DNA of 57,772 bases from Pirellulales bacterium. GTDB taxonomy: Bacteria > Planctomycetota > Planctomycetia > Pirellulales > JADZDJ01. A model generated the notes under the pieces. The model made no database searches, had not been told where the DNA came from, and saw only the letters and a list, made by a program, of their open reading frames with translations. Made by a program: the position numbers and the translations under genes. Position 1 is the first letter of the stretch; the number at the start of each line of letters is the position of its first letter. The stretch lies in the NCBI GenBank assembly GCA_020851115.1, contig JADZDJ010000146.1:1-57772 (forward strand), given 5' to 3'. Shown one piece after another: positions 37,466 to 45,926 of this stretch.

Positions 37466-37721
37466 AGACGGATTGATCTGCAGAGGCACAGGGAGGAATG
37501 GATTCTCGTGAAAAATCAATTAGTGCGGTAGGCCGTGATCCCTTCGAGCTTTGAGTAAATTCCTTTCAACGGATTTCATTCTGACGCCAAGATGTTCGAG
37601 TTGAGCCTGAGCAGCTTCTCAAGCCTTTAGAGTTGTCTTGTTAGCACGCTTCTGCCTTCTTCCACGCCCCTTATCTATTCTTTTTTCTCTCTCCACGTCT
37701 CTACGGTTCAAATTCTCTGAA

Positions 37722-38927
37722 CTACAAGGCCGATTTATAGATCTCCACCATCTCCTCGACCGTCGGATACCGAGGGTTCACTCGTAAAATTCGCTTGATC
37801 GTCGCCGCTTTTTCGGCGAACGTCCTCAATTGATTTTCGTGGACTCCCAGGTCGCGCAGCCGCCGAGGGATGCCGATCGCTTGTTTCAGTTGTTCGACCG
37901 CGAAAATCGCTTCCTCAGCCGCGGCCGATTCGCTCATTCCGGCCGCACTTCGGCCCCAAAGTTGAGCAATTTTTGCGAATTGCGGCACTCGGGCGGGGAG
38001 ATTATAACGCATCACGAACGGCAAGAGCAGGCCATTCCCTGCGCCGTGCGAGCAATGCGTCGCCCCGCCGACGGGGTATTCCAGCGCATGCGTCAGCGCC
38101 ACGCCGACGTTGGCAAACGCCAACCCGCCAAGCAGCGCTGCCAGCGACATTCCGGTCCGTGCCTCGAGGTTCGCCGGTTCATCCACTGCCCGCAACAAGT
38201 GCTGGCCGACGAGCGCGATTGCTTTCTCGGCGAAAGCATCGCCGAGCGGGTTACGTCCTTGATAAATGGTCTTTTCACCGACAGGCAGTGGAAATCTTTC
38301 ATTGTCGATTGCCGTGTACGCTTCGATCGCGTGAGTCAGCGCATCGATACCGCTCTCGGCCGTTACATGCCGCGGGCAAGACATCGTCAGCCGCGGATCG
38401 ACGATCGACAACTTCGGCCGCATGAAATTGCTGACAACTGCGACTTTGAGCTGATTCTCCTGATCGGTTAATACGCCCGAACCGCTTACTTCGCTCCCTG
38501 TGCCGGCCGTCGTCGGAACGCAAATCGTCGGCGTCACCGGCCCGGGAACAAGCTCTTCTCCCAAATAATCGCGCGGGTGGCCGCCGTGAGTGAAAACCAC
38601 GGAGGTGACCTTCGCCAAGTCCATATTGCTGCCGCCGCCTAAACCGAGGATCGCGTCGGGCTTGACCTTCATCGCCGATGCAATCGACCGTTCCGCGGCC
38701 GCAATGGACGGCTCCGGCTGGCCATCGTCAAAAACTTCGACCTCAACACCAGCGGAAGCGAGCGGAATTCGCACTTCGTCCAGCAATCCCGCGCCAACGA
38801 GCGTCCGATCGGTGATCACCAACACACGCTCCCATCGATGCCGATTCGCCTGCTCGCCAAGCCGCGCAATCGCTCCGGGACCAAAAATAACCGCGCCGGC
38901 GGAATGAAATGTCCAAATGTCGGGCAT
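37722..38927 (-). CDS. Iron-containing alcohol dehydrogenase
   Basis: This 401-residue protein of the type III (Fe-ADH) family has an NAD-binding GLGGGSNMDLAKV segment and the VPTTAGTGSEVSG nucleotide loop. Metal ligands are in ESGIDALTHAIEAY (Asp and His) and in ALTHALEYPVGGATHCSHG (two further His). It oxidises or reduces a short-chain alcohol or aldehyde, perhaps a lactaldehyde or butanol-type substrate; the exact one is not predictable. Its ATG follows the stop of the small gene at 38931 by only three bases, with AAGGTGA in that gene's end as ribosome site, so translation is probably coupled. Confidence 0.88.
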   Translation of the reverse strand: MPDIWTFHSAGAVIFGPGAIARLGEQANRHRWERVLVITDRTLVGAGLLDEVRIPLASAGVEVEVFDDGQPEPSIAAAERSIASAMKVKPDAILGLGGGSNMDLAKVTSVVFTHGGHPRDYLGEELVPGPVTPTICVPTTAGTGSEVSGSGVLTDQENQLKVAVVSNFMRPKLSIVDPRLTMSCPRHVTAESGIDALTHAIEAYTAIDNERFPLPVGEKTIYQGRNPLGDAFAEKAIALVGQHLLRAVDEPANLEARTGMSLAALLGGLAFANVGVALTHALEYPVGGATHCSHGAGNGLLLPFVMRYNLPARVPQFAKIAQLWGRSAAGMSESAAAEEAIFAVEQLKQAIGIPRRLRDLGVHENQLRTFAEKAATIKRILRVNPRYPTVEEMVEIYKSAL

Positions 38928-38930
38928 GAT

Positions 38931-39194
38931 TTACTTCACCTTCGCCAACATTTCTTCGAGCAGCGTCGCCAACAGTGTCGGATTGTCTTGCTTGATAATA
39001 TTGTCGATTCGCGTTTGCGGCACTTTCATTTTTTCGAGCAACTTGGCAATATCCTTCCACCGCTTGGCCCGTGCTTTGCCTTCAGCTAAAAAAATTTCAG
39101 TCACCTGCTCGCCCAGGCGCTGCAAATGCACCGTGTCGAGGTTGTTGTAATAGTTATTGATTACTTTCTGTTGATATTTGGAATATTCGGGCAT
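38931..39194 (-). CDS. Small conserved-looking hypothetical protein (87 aa)
   Basis: The chosen start MPEYSKYQQKVINNYYNN gives a helical 87-residue protein with VTEIFLAEGKARAKRWKD and KVPQTRIDNIIKQDNP. Similar small proteins beginning with the same Tyr/Asn-rich helix are, to my memory, common in planctomycetes, with unknown role. The frame stays open upstream through a heptanucleotide repeat as far as an ATG at 39326. It reads repeats of SPVTSHQ there, which are repeat-derived and probably not translated. It directly precedes and is coupled to the alcohol dehydrogenase. Confidence 0.65.
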   Translation of the reverse strand: MPEYSKYQQKVINNYYNNLDTVHLQRLGEQVTEIFLAEGKARAKRWKDIAKLLEKMKVPQTRIDNIIKQDNPTLLATLLEEMLAKVK

Positions 39195-39206
39195 CGTTGG
39201 AGTGGT

Positions 39207-39290
39207 CTGGTGACTGGTGACTGGTGACTGGTGACTGGTGACTGGTGACTGGTGACTGGTGACTGGTGACTGGTGACTGGTGACTGGTGC
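39207..39290. repeat. Heptanucleotide tandem repeat, 11 perfect copies plus one imperfect
   Basis: CTGGTGA is repeated eleven times without error from 39207 to 39283, then a twelfth copy ends in C at 39290. Because 7 is not a multiple of 3, gain or loss of a copy shifts any reading frame crossing it. It lies 12 bases upstream of the ATG of the small minus-strand gene and about 205 bases from the murJ start on the other strand. Confidence 0.97.
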
Positions 39291-39495
39291 GACGTTGAAA
39301 GTAGACATTTCGCGGCGGTTCGACAAGTGCTAATTTTCTTGATTGCCGTCCCATTCGAATAGGTCGCGCCAACAGGGCGGGCGTCGGTACCGAAAGTGCG
39401 TAAACCAGCGGAAAAAATCAACTGCACCAACGCCTAACCCTTTTCGCGGTATCCATACCAATCCCTCCTTCCTTTCGTCTTTACGATCAACCACC

Positions 39496-41166
39496 ATGTC
39501 CGCAGGCGGCCAAGATCCTCACCCACGCCACGCGCTGCTCTCCGGCACGCTCGTCACCAGCCTTGGCTCGTTCACCAGCCGAGTGCTTGGGCTACTGCGT
39601 GACAGAGCCACAGCATCGCTCTTTGGGCTGGCCGCCGGCGGTGTGATGGACGCCTTCGTCGTGGCCTTTCGCATTCCGAATCTGTTCCGCCGGATGTTCG
39701 GCGAAGGTGCACTGACCGCGAGCTTTCTTCCCGTGTTCGCGCAAACGCTCGAACGCGACCGCAAGCAAGCCTGGCGCGTGGCGGCTTCGACGATGGCGTG
39801 GATCGTACTCGTCCTTGCCGGCTTGGTCGCCGTCGGCGAGATCGGATTTGTGATTTGGGCCGCCGCATCCACAGAACCACGGGAAATGCTGCTGGCCGGA
39901 TTGTCGGCAATGCTGTTGCCTTACGTCATTCTCGCTTGCCTGCTAGCCATCGCCTCGGCGTCGTTGCAAACGATGGGCAAGTTTGCTGCGCCGGCTTTCA
40001 CCCCGGCAGTGCTCAATGTTGTTTGGATGGTCGGTACGATTTGGATCGCACCTCGACTGAGCAATGACCCGGCGGCGCAAGCCCGTATATTGGCGATCTG
40101 TGTCCTGGCAGGCGGTCTGGCGCAGTGTCTCTTGCTTTGGCTGGCGCTGCGAACGGCAGGATTTCGCTTGACTGTAAATTTCGCCGCTACACGCAACGAG
40201 CTGCGCCAAATCCGCTGGAATATGTTGCCCACGCTCTTTGGACTAGCGGTTACTCAGATCAACACGCTGCTTGATAGTTTGCTAGCGTGGGGGATGGCTG
40301 CCGCGCCCGACGGCCCGCAAAATATAGGCTGGCTCGGCGGAATTCCCTATCCGATGAAACAGGGGGCCGCCTCGGCCATTTACTTCGGCGAGCGGCTATA
40401 TCAATTTCCGCTGGGAATTCTCGGCATTGCCGTGGCGACCGTGGTCTTTCCACTGCTTGCGCGTCATGCCGCCCGCGGCGATTATGCGGCCGTGCGTAAT
40501 GACCTCGTCCGCGGAATGCGCCTGGTCATGCTGCTCGCCTTGCCCGCCACGGCCGGTCTGATTCTGCTTGCCGAGCCGATCGCCCAATTGCTGTTTCAAA
40601 CCGGCAAATTTACTTCGGCCGACACGCAACGAGTAGCCCAAATGATTGCAATCTACAGCAGCGGCGTATGGGCCTACTGTGGCGCTCCGGTACTGATCCG
40701 CGGCTTTTATGCGGTGAACGATCGGATCACGCCGGTCCGGGCAGGCTTGATCGCGGTTACAATCAACACCGTTTTAGACATTACACTCATGTGGCCGCTG
40801 GCGGAATTGGGCATGGCCGCCTCGACAGCGATTGCCGCGGCCCTGCAACTCGTGATGCTACTGGCGATGTTCTCTCGCAGTCACGTCGCGATGCCGTGGC
40901 GGATGATTCTTGTTTCGCTCGCACGAATGCTGGTTGCCACATTCGCCATGGCGCTCGTTGGCTGGCTGGTACTGCGAGCTTTGCCTCCTGTCATCTCCGC
41001 ATCGCATCAAATGAACTGGACCGTGATTGTGCGAGTCGCCGCGCCGCTGTTAGCGTGCGTGGTCACGTATCTCTTGCTGATTGCAATCTTCGGACGTGCC
41101 GAGTGGCGACAACTAATCTCGCGCGAGTCGGCAAGCGAATCGCTTCATCGCAATATCTGGCAGTAG
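39496..41166 (+). CDS. murJ: Lipid II flippase MurJ
   Basis: This 556-residue multi-pass protein of the MOP superfamily flips the peptidoglycan precursor lipid II across the inner membrane. The N-terminus SGTLVTSLGSFTSRVLGLLR and DAFVVAFRIPNLFRRMFGEG is the most conserved MurJ block, and ALTASFLPVFAQTLE follows. About fourteen hydrophobic helices are visible, with PMKQGAASAIYFGERLYQFP and RGFYAVNDRITPVRAG also typical. The start MSAGGQDPHP at 39496 is chosen because upstream codons to 39343 form a low-quality extension. Its presence fits reports that planctomycetes make peptidoglycan. No other cell-wall gene is adjacent. Confidence 0.92.
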   Translation: MSAGGQDPHPRHALLSGTLVTSLGSFTSRVLGLLRDRATASLFGLAAGGVMDAFVVAFRIPNLFRRMFGEGALTASFLPVFAQTLERDRKQAWRVAASTMAWIVLVLAGLVAVGEIGFVIWAAASTEPREMLLAGLSAMLLPYVILACLLAIASASLQTMGKFAAPAFTPAVLNVVWMVGTIWIAPRLSNDPAAQARILAICVLAGGLAQCLLLWLALRTAGFRLTVNFAATRNELRQIRWNMLPTLFGLAVTQINTLLDSLLAWGMAAAPDGPQNIGWLGGIPYPMKQGAASAIYFGERLYQFPLGILGIAVATVVFPLLARHAARGDYAAVRNDLVRGMRLVMLLALPATAGLILLAEPIAQLLFQTGKFTSADTQRVAQMIAIYSSGVWAYCGAPVLIRGFYAVNDRITPVRAGLIAVTINTVLDITLMWPLAELGMAASTAIAAALQLVMLLAMFSRSHVAMPWRMILVSLARMLVATFAMALVGWLVLRALPPVISASHQMNWTVIVRVAAPLLACVVTYLLLIAIFGRAEWRQLISRESASESLHRNIWQ

Positions 41167-41258
41167 TCAAGATGTGCGGAATTCGGCGTTGCGAGCATTT
41201 GTAGCGCAAGATTTGCCTGCAGCGCTAGACGGGCAAAAAAGCAGTTGTGCCGGGCAAT

Positions 41259-42536
41259 TCATTTCTTATTCGAGTCCCGTATCGCATATAACGCATCAAA
41301 CGTCCGCAGGTACAGGGTGCCGTTGGAAGCGGCCGGGGAGGCTGAGATACTCTCTTGCATGTCGTTGCTTGCTAGTATCTTGAATTCTTTTCCCGGCTTG
41401 ACCACCGTTATGTGGCCGTCGCGGGACGTGATTAGAATCTTGCCATCGGTGTACATCGGACTGGCGCGATGGCGGTCGGGATGCGTGCGCTTCTTTTGGT
41501 AATACTCCTTACCAGTAGCCGCATCGATGCAGCTCACAAGCCCACCTTCATCGCAAAGATAAACGAGGCCATCGTAAATCAGTGGCGAAGGCACATCGGG
41601 CGTACCCGACAATTTGCTCCATAAGTGGCCGGCGCTCGATTCGGTAATATCGCCGTGACTGCCTGGCGACAGCGCAAGCACCGGGCCTTTCTTCGCCGAT
41701 GGAACGACAATAATGCCCGGCGCAGTGGTTGGCGATGCTACTAACCGCAACGTGGGATTGTATCCACCGATGTTCAATCCGCCGCTCCGCCAGATCTCGG
41801 CGCCGTTTTTCAAGTCGTGGGCGACGATGTAATCGGCCCCGTGCGTGAGTAGAAACTCTTGTTTGTCGTCGCGATAAATTACCGGAGAGGCGTAACTTTC
41901 GCGACACTCGTCGCGGGCGTCGCTATTGCGCGTCTGCCGCCAGATTTCGTTGCCGGTGAGCTTGTCGAGGGCCACCACGTTCGCGCTGCCGCTGTGCAAC
42001 AATTGCAGATACAGCCGGTCGCCGTCGAGTAACGGAGTGCTAGCCATGCCCCACATGATGTTGAATTTGCCGTACCGGTCCTGGACGTTAAACTTCCAGA
42101 CTGCGCGGCCGTCGAAGTCATAGCAAGCCAGATCGCCGGTGCCCATAAAGGTCCAGACGTGCTTGCCGTCGGTGCAAGGGGATGGGGAAGCGGAATTGCC
42201 TTCGTCGCCCCGCGATGATTTATTTCCCGTGGCAACCACTTTTCGCCAGATTTGATTGCCCTCGGTGCTGCATTTCAACAGCACCAGATCGTTCCCATCC
42301 ACAGACGTCAGAAAAATGCTGTCGCCCCACACGACGGGTGTCGATCCAGCCGGCCCCGGCAGCGTTAGCCGCCAAGCGACGTTTTCAGTCTTGCTCCAGG
42401 TGGTCGGCAGCCCGGCTTCGCCACTCACGCCATTGCTCCGCGGTCCTCGCCACTGCGGCCAGTTCTCGGCATGAGTCGAGTCAACCAGTGACAACAAAAC
42501 TACCCACCAAATTACAATTTCAACGTAGCAGCGCAT
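41259..42536 (-). CDS. Secreted PQQ-like beta-propeller protein
   Basis: This 425-residue protein has a signal sequence (VIWWVVLLSLVDSTHA) followed by NWPQWRGPRSNGVS, the usual start of planctomycete PQQ-like propellers. Repeated blade motifs of the form W....P....G....D..G follow, for example GSTPVVWGDSIFLTSV, ALDKLTGNEIWRQ, CIDAATGKEYYQKK and SPMYTDGKILITS. The blades usually bind neither PQQ nor metal in this subgroup, so it may be a scaffold or assembly factor rather than an enzyme. AGAGG lies 8 bases before the ATG. No quinoprotein partner is adjacent. Confidence 0.85.
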   Translation of the reverse strand: MRCYVEIVIWWVVLLSLVDSTHAENWPQWRGPRSNGVSGEAGLPTTWSKTENVAWRLTLPGPAGSTPVVWGDSIFLTSVDGNDLVLLKCSTEGNQIWRKVVATGNKSSRGDEGNSASPSPCTDGKHVWTFMGTGDLACYDFDGRAVWKFNVQDRYGKFNIMWGMASTPLLDGDRLYLQLLHSGSANVVALDKLTGNEIWRQTRNSDARDECRESYASPVIYRDDKQEFLLTHGADYIVAHDLKNGAEIWRSGGLNIGGYNPTLRLVASPTTAPGIIVVPSAKKGPVLALSPGSHGDITESSAGHLWSKLSGTPDVPSPLIYDGLVYLCDEGGLVSCIDAATGKEYYQKKRTHPDRHRASPMYTDGKILITSRDGHITVVKPGKEFKILASNDMQESISASPAASNGTLYLRTFDALYAIRDSNKK

Positions 42537-42803
42537 AGAAATACCTCTATCGCCCCGGTAACAATCAACAACAACAATGATGTGCCACCTTTCCTAGGGA
42601 AAGGCGCAAGCATAGGTGCCTCCCAATTGTATCCATTTCTACCCACGTTCCGCTATGAGATGGCTCGTTCTCCGCGGTGATGCAATTATCATGTGATTCG
42701 TGCAAGTCCATTGGTTCAGATTGCGTTCAAGCTCTGGCTTTACGTGACCACTGTGATTATAACGAATGTTAGCCAGGGGCCTGGCGAATCTTTGGAGCGG
42801 CGA

Positions 42804-44708
42804 ATGAGCGGTTGGCGGCGGTGCAGCGTCTTAATGTGGAGGATTGGCTGCGGCCAATTCGCTTTCAGGGTAGGTCTTGCAGCCATAGTCATCAGAGTGA
42901 TTTGGGCAGGATCGGCCTCGGCCATCGATCTGGATGGCATCTCCGCCCCTGCGGCGATCGACCAGCCGCAGATTAACGTCCTGATTCGAACCGCGCCGGG
43001 CGGCAATCCCATCGTCGGTGATGTGTCCGATCCCCTCAATCCGTTCAATCCCGATCCAGTGCCGTCGATCAATTTTCAGGCCTACCTGGACACCGGCGCA
43101 AGCGGCATTTTGCTAAGTAACAATACGGCGCTCGGCTGGCAGTTGGCAAACGACACCTACAACGGCACGCCGATTATTTACGAAGATGTTGGCGTCGCCG
43201 GTTCTGACCCGTTTCACGTTTCGCAGCCGCTGTATTTTGGGTTCGCTCCTTATCAACCGGCGGCGAATGCGGCCGTCGAGTATCAAGCCGTCTACAACCC
43301 GCAAATTGCCGCGCACTATTCGCAAGAAACCGGACCAGTGCGGGCACAAATCGGCCCGGTGAGCAACGGCACCGACAGTCTTCCAGAAAGTATCGAATTA
43401 CAATTTCTACTCGGCGACCTCAACGTTGTCGGAATGCCGGCGATGACCGGCAAGACCATGGTCATCGACCCGAGATTTTCAAATCAAACCATGCTGCAGA
43501 TTCAGCAGGTTGGCTTTGAAAACTATCTTTTCAGCCATCTCGAAACGCTCGATAGCGAGCTATTTTTGCGGACCTATCTTTATAATCCGGGCACCCCATT
43601 TCAACAGGCGACGGCCGATAGCAATCCAGGCATTCCCGCCACGAATTTGCATGTTAAGCTGAGCTATGGCGCCTTCGACCGATTCACGACGCTGACGCCC
43701 AGCGGCGCAATGGGACCGGCACTGGCCCACAATCCGTTTCTTGGCCCCGATCCGGTGCGGCAATTGGCCGCCGACCCCGGTAGCTTGTCCCCCGACAATT
43801 CGCCGCCGGTGAAAATCGGGTTTCAGGCTGATCCATCGCATTTTTATTCGGCACAGGGAAGCTTCCTGCTCGACACCGGTGCCGGGGCTTCGATGATCTC
43901 CAAGAATATGGCTGCACAACTGCATGTGCGCTATCAAGCAGGCACCGAAGGAACTGACAATCCGAAGCTGGAGGTTTTCGATCCGGCAAATCCTACCGCG
44001 CCGGGCACCCTGGTTCCCAATCAATTCAAACTATCGGTCGGCGGCATCGGCGGCACGACCAATGCAGCTGGATTTTACCTCAGTTCTTTGCTAGTGCCTA
44101 CGATGGAGGGGAGCGTAACCAACGACAGCGACCCGCACAATCTCAACTATCTAGAAGCGCCTGTCCTGGTTTCGGACATCACGTTGAAAGATCCGACAAC
44201 GGAGCAAACCCTGACCCTCGACGGCATTTTTGGGATGAATTTTCTCGTCGGCAGCCTGTCGCTCGATCTCGAGACGTTTAACTTCGGCGATTTCGCACCA
44301 GGCGCATTTGACTGGATTACTTTCGACGAAACCAATGGAATTTTGGGTTTGGCGCTGAACAGCGCCTTCCAAATGCCGCTGCTCCCTGGCGATTTCGACG
44401 TCGACGGCGACGTGGATGGGGCCGATTTCGTCGCTTGGCAAATTCACTTCCCCACCGCCAGCGGCGCAACTCTGGCGACAGGCGACGCAGATGGCGACGG
44501 CGACGTGGATGGGGCCGATTTTGTCGCGTGGCAAACGCATTTCCCAACAGTGCCTGCCGTCGGCGCGGCGCTAGTGCCGGAGCCGGGGACTTTCGCTCTT
44601 TTCGCAGTTGCAATCGCAGGACTGGCTATCTTCGCAGCACGGCCACAAATTTTGCGGTCGAAGGTCCGCGCTTCGTTTCTTCTCTGCGACTGGACCATGA
44701 AACGGTGA
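42804..44708 (+). CDS. Secreted aspartic-protease-like protein with dockerin-like and PEP-CTERM C-terminus
   Basis: The start at 42804 has GGAG six bases before it. The 634-residue product has a signal peptide ending GSASA. Two aspartic protease active-site motifs are present: YLDTGASGILLSN (Asp at residue 96) and FLLDTGAGASMISKN (Asp at 357). The second is followed by FGMNFLVGSLSLDLE, matching the Gly-rich flap-side motif GILGMDFL of clan AA enzymes. This suggests two lobes as in pepsin or a retropepsin dimer. The C-terminus has two EF-hand-like repeats (GDFDVDGDVDGADFVAWQ and DADGDGDVDGADFVAWQ), then ALVPEPG, a hydrophobic helix and a basic tail. Probably cell-surface anchored; activity unproven. 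Confidence 0.75.
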   Translation: MSGWRRCSVLMWRIGCGQFAFRVGLAAIVIRVIWAGSASAIDLDGISAPAAIDQPQINVLIRTAPGGNPIVGDVSDPLNPFNPDPVPSINFQAYLDTGASGILLSNNTALGWQLANDTYNGTPIIYEDVGVAGSDPFHVSQPLYFGFAPYQPAANAAVEYQAVYNPQIAAHYSQETGPVRAQIGPVSNGTDSLPESIELQFLLGDLNVVGMPAMTGKTMVIDPRFSNQTMLQIQQVGFENYLFSHLETLDSELFLRTYLYNPGTPFQQATADSNPGIPATNLHVKLSYGAFDRFTTLTPSGAMGPALAHNPFLGPDPVRQLAADPGSLSPDNSPPVKIGFQADPSHFYSAQGSFLLDTGAGASMISKNMAAQLHVRYQAGTEGTDNPKLEVFDPANPTAPGTLVPNQFKLSVGGIGGTTNAAGFYLSSLLVPTMEGSVTNDSDPHNLNYLEAPVLVSDITLKDPTTEQTLTLDGIFGMNFLVGSLSLDLETFNFGDFAPGAFDWITFDETNGILGLALNSAFQMPLLPGDFDVDGDVDGADFVAWQIHFPTASGATLATGDADGDGDVDGADFVAWQTHFPTVPAVGAALVPEPGTFALFAVAIAGLAIFAARPQILRSKVRASFLLCDWTMKR

Positions 44709-44795
44709 CGCGTTTTCCGACCGCAGCCGTCAGGAACCAGTGGATCGGTTCCGCTTCAAGGCGGGTGCAGTTCGGATTCGCAAACTCACCATCGA

Positions 44796-45545
44796 TTAGT
44801 TACGCTCCAAGTCCTCGGCGCGCGGCAAATCTTCGCGACTACGTAAATTAAAGACTTCGAGAAATCGGCGCGTGGTGAAGTATTTTGTCTTGATTGGCTT
44901 TTCCGTAGCGCGCTCGACGCGCAACAATTGGCGTCGAACCAATTGCGAAAGAACTTGGCCGCTCGGCTTTCCTCGCAGCTTGGAGACTTCGTCGGCAGTC
45001 AGCGGCTCGTTGTACGCCACCAGCGCAAGCACTTCGATGGCGGCCGGCGAAAGTCTGGCCGATCGGGTGCGGCCGAAGAAGCGATCGCGCAGCGGGCCGA
45101 ATTCCCGACGCAGCGTGAGACGATAGCCAGGTCCGTCGGGGGCAACCGTATAGGGACATCCATTGGCCGCGTAATCGGAGTCCAGATCTTGTACGAGGTC
45201 GTCGATTTCCTCGGCGGTCACGCCGCGCATCAGTCCGGCGATTTGCTGGCCAGTGAGCGGAACGTTATCCGGCCGGCCCACAAACAGCAGGGCTTCCAAA
45301 ATCGTCCGCGGACTGATCGCACAGTCGTCATCGGCCGATGATGCAGACTCTTCAGCTGTTCCCGTGTCGCCGGCGGCTTGCGGCAGCACTTGGGCGACCG
45401 CTTCTGCCAATCTATCTGACGGCGCATCGAGCGGCGTTGAATACGGATCGCTACCGTGACCCAACATCTCGGCAAAAGCCTGATTGAGCTGATCGAGCGA
45501 CAGCCCCGATTCGTCTTGACCAGATCGTGGAGATGAACTCGACAT
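44796..45545 (-). CDS. scpB: Segregation and condensation protein B
   Basis: This 249-residue protein forms the SMC-ScpAB condensin with ScpA and Smc. The first 75 residues are acidic and of low complexity. The winged-helix part then begins ISPRTILEALLFVGRPDNVP. The most conserved block is RLSPAAIEVLALVAYNEPLT with KLRGKPSGQVLSQLVRRQLL, and the end is KYFTTRRFLEVFNLRSRED. Neither scpA nor smc is in the window. The C-terminal length and motifs match the family well. The start at 45545 lacks a ribosome site, and a slightly different start is possible. Confidence 0.9.
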   Translation of the reverse strand: MSSSSPRSGQDESGLSLDQLNQAFAEMLGHGSDPYSTPLDAPSDRLAEAVAQVLPQAAGDTGTAEESASSADDDCAISPRTILEALLFVGRPDNVPLTGQQIAGLMRGVTAEEIDDLVQDLDSDYAANGCPYTVAPDGPGYRLTLRREFGPLRDRFFGRTRSARLSPAAIEVLALVAYNEPLTADEVSKLRGKPSGQVLSQLVRRQLLRVERATEKPIKTKYFTTRRFLEVFNLRSREDLPRAEDLERN

Positions 45546-45655
45546 CGAAAGGAACTATAGGGAAGGCAATCTTGCCGAGCAAGACCGCATTGACGGATTC
45601 GATCCGCAGCCTACACGATTGGTAGATCAAATGCTTCTTCCAGGCGACTCTCCAC

Positions 45656-45685
45656 AATCGATCGACCTCCAACGGTCGATCGATT
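45656..45685. promoter_or_regulatory. 11-base perfect inverted repeat between scpB and fumC
   Basis: AATCGATCGAC (45656-45666) and GTCGATCGATT (45675-45685) are perfect complements across 8 bases. The site lies in the 381-base divergent intergenic region, so it is well placed as an operator or as an mRNA hairpin for scpB or fumC. There is no T-tract. The inner TCGATCGA is also self-complementary. Confidence 0.5.
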
Positions 45686-45926
45686 GCTCGAAGTTCGATT
45701 GCACCGCGCAGTATTGCCGCATATAACAAGGTTTCCTCTCGCAATACCCATTGCCGTGGTGAAGAGAATTCGTCATTCTGCGTTATTTGTATGGCGATGG
45801 CATTCATCCGGATCTTCTCGCTGCGTGCCTGAAGATTACAGTCAAGCCTGCCAGCGATGCACGGCAAGAATGCTACCACCCAAAACCAAACGAATGATCC
45901 AACCAAACAACCAAGCTAACAATCAC

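Noticed and set aside
39207-39290. CRISPR array
   Set aside because: The repeated unit is 7 bases with no spacers between copies, so it is a simple tandem repeat.
45451-45906. A 151-codon minus-strand frame overlapping the scpB start
   Set aside because: It overlaps the conserved scpB N-terminus in another frame and contains the inverted repeat at 45656-45685. No ribosome site or family signal.
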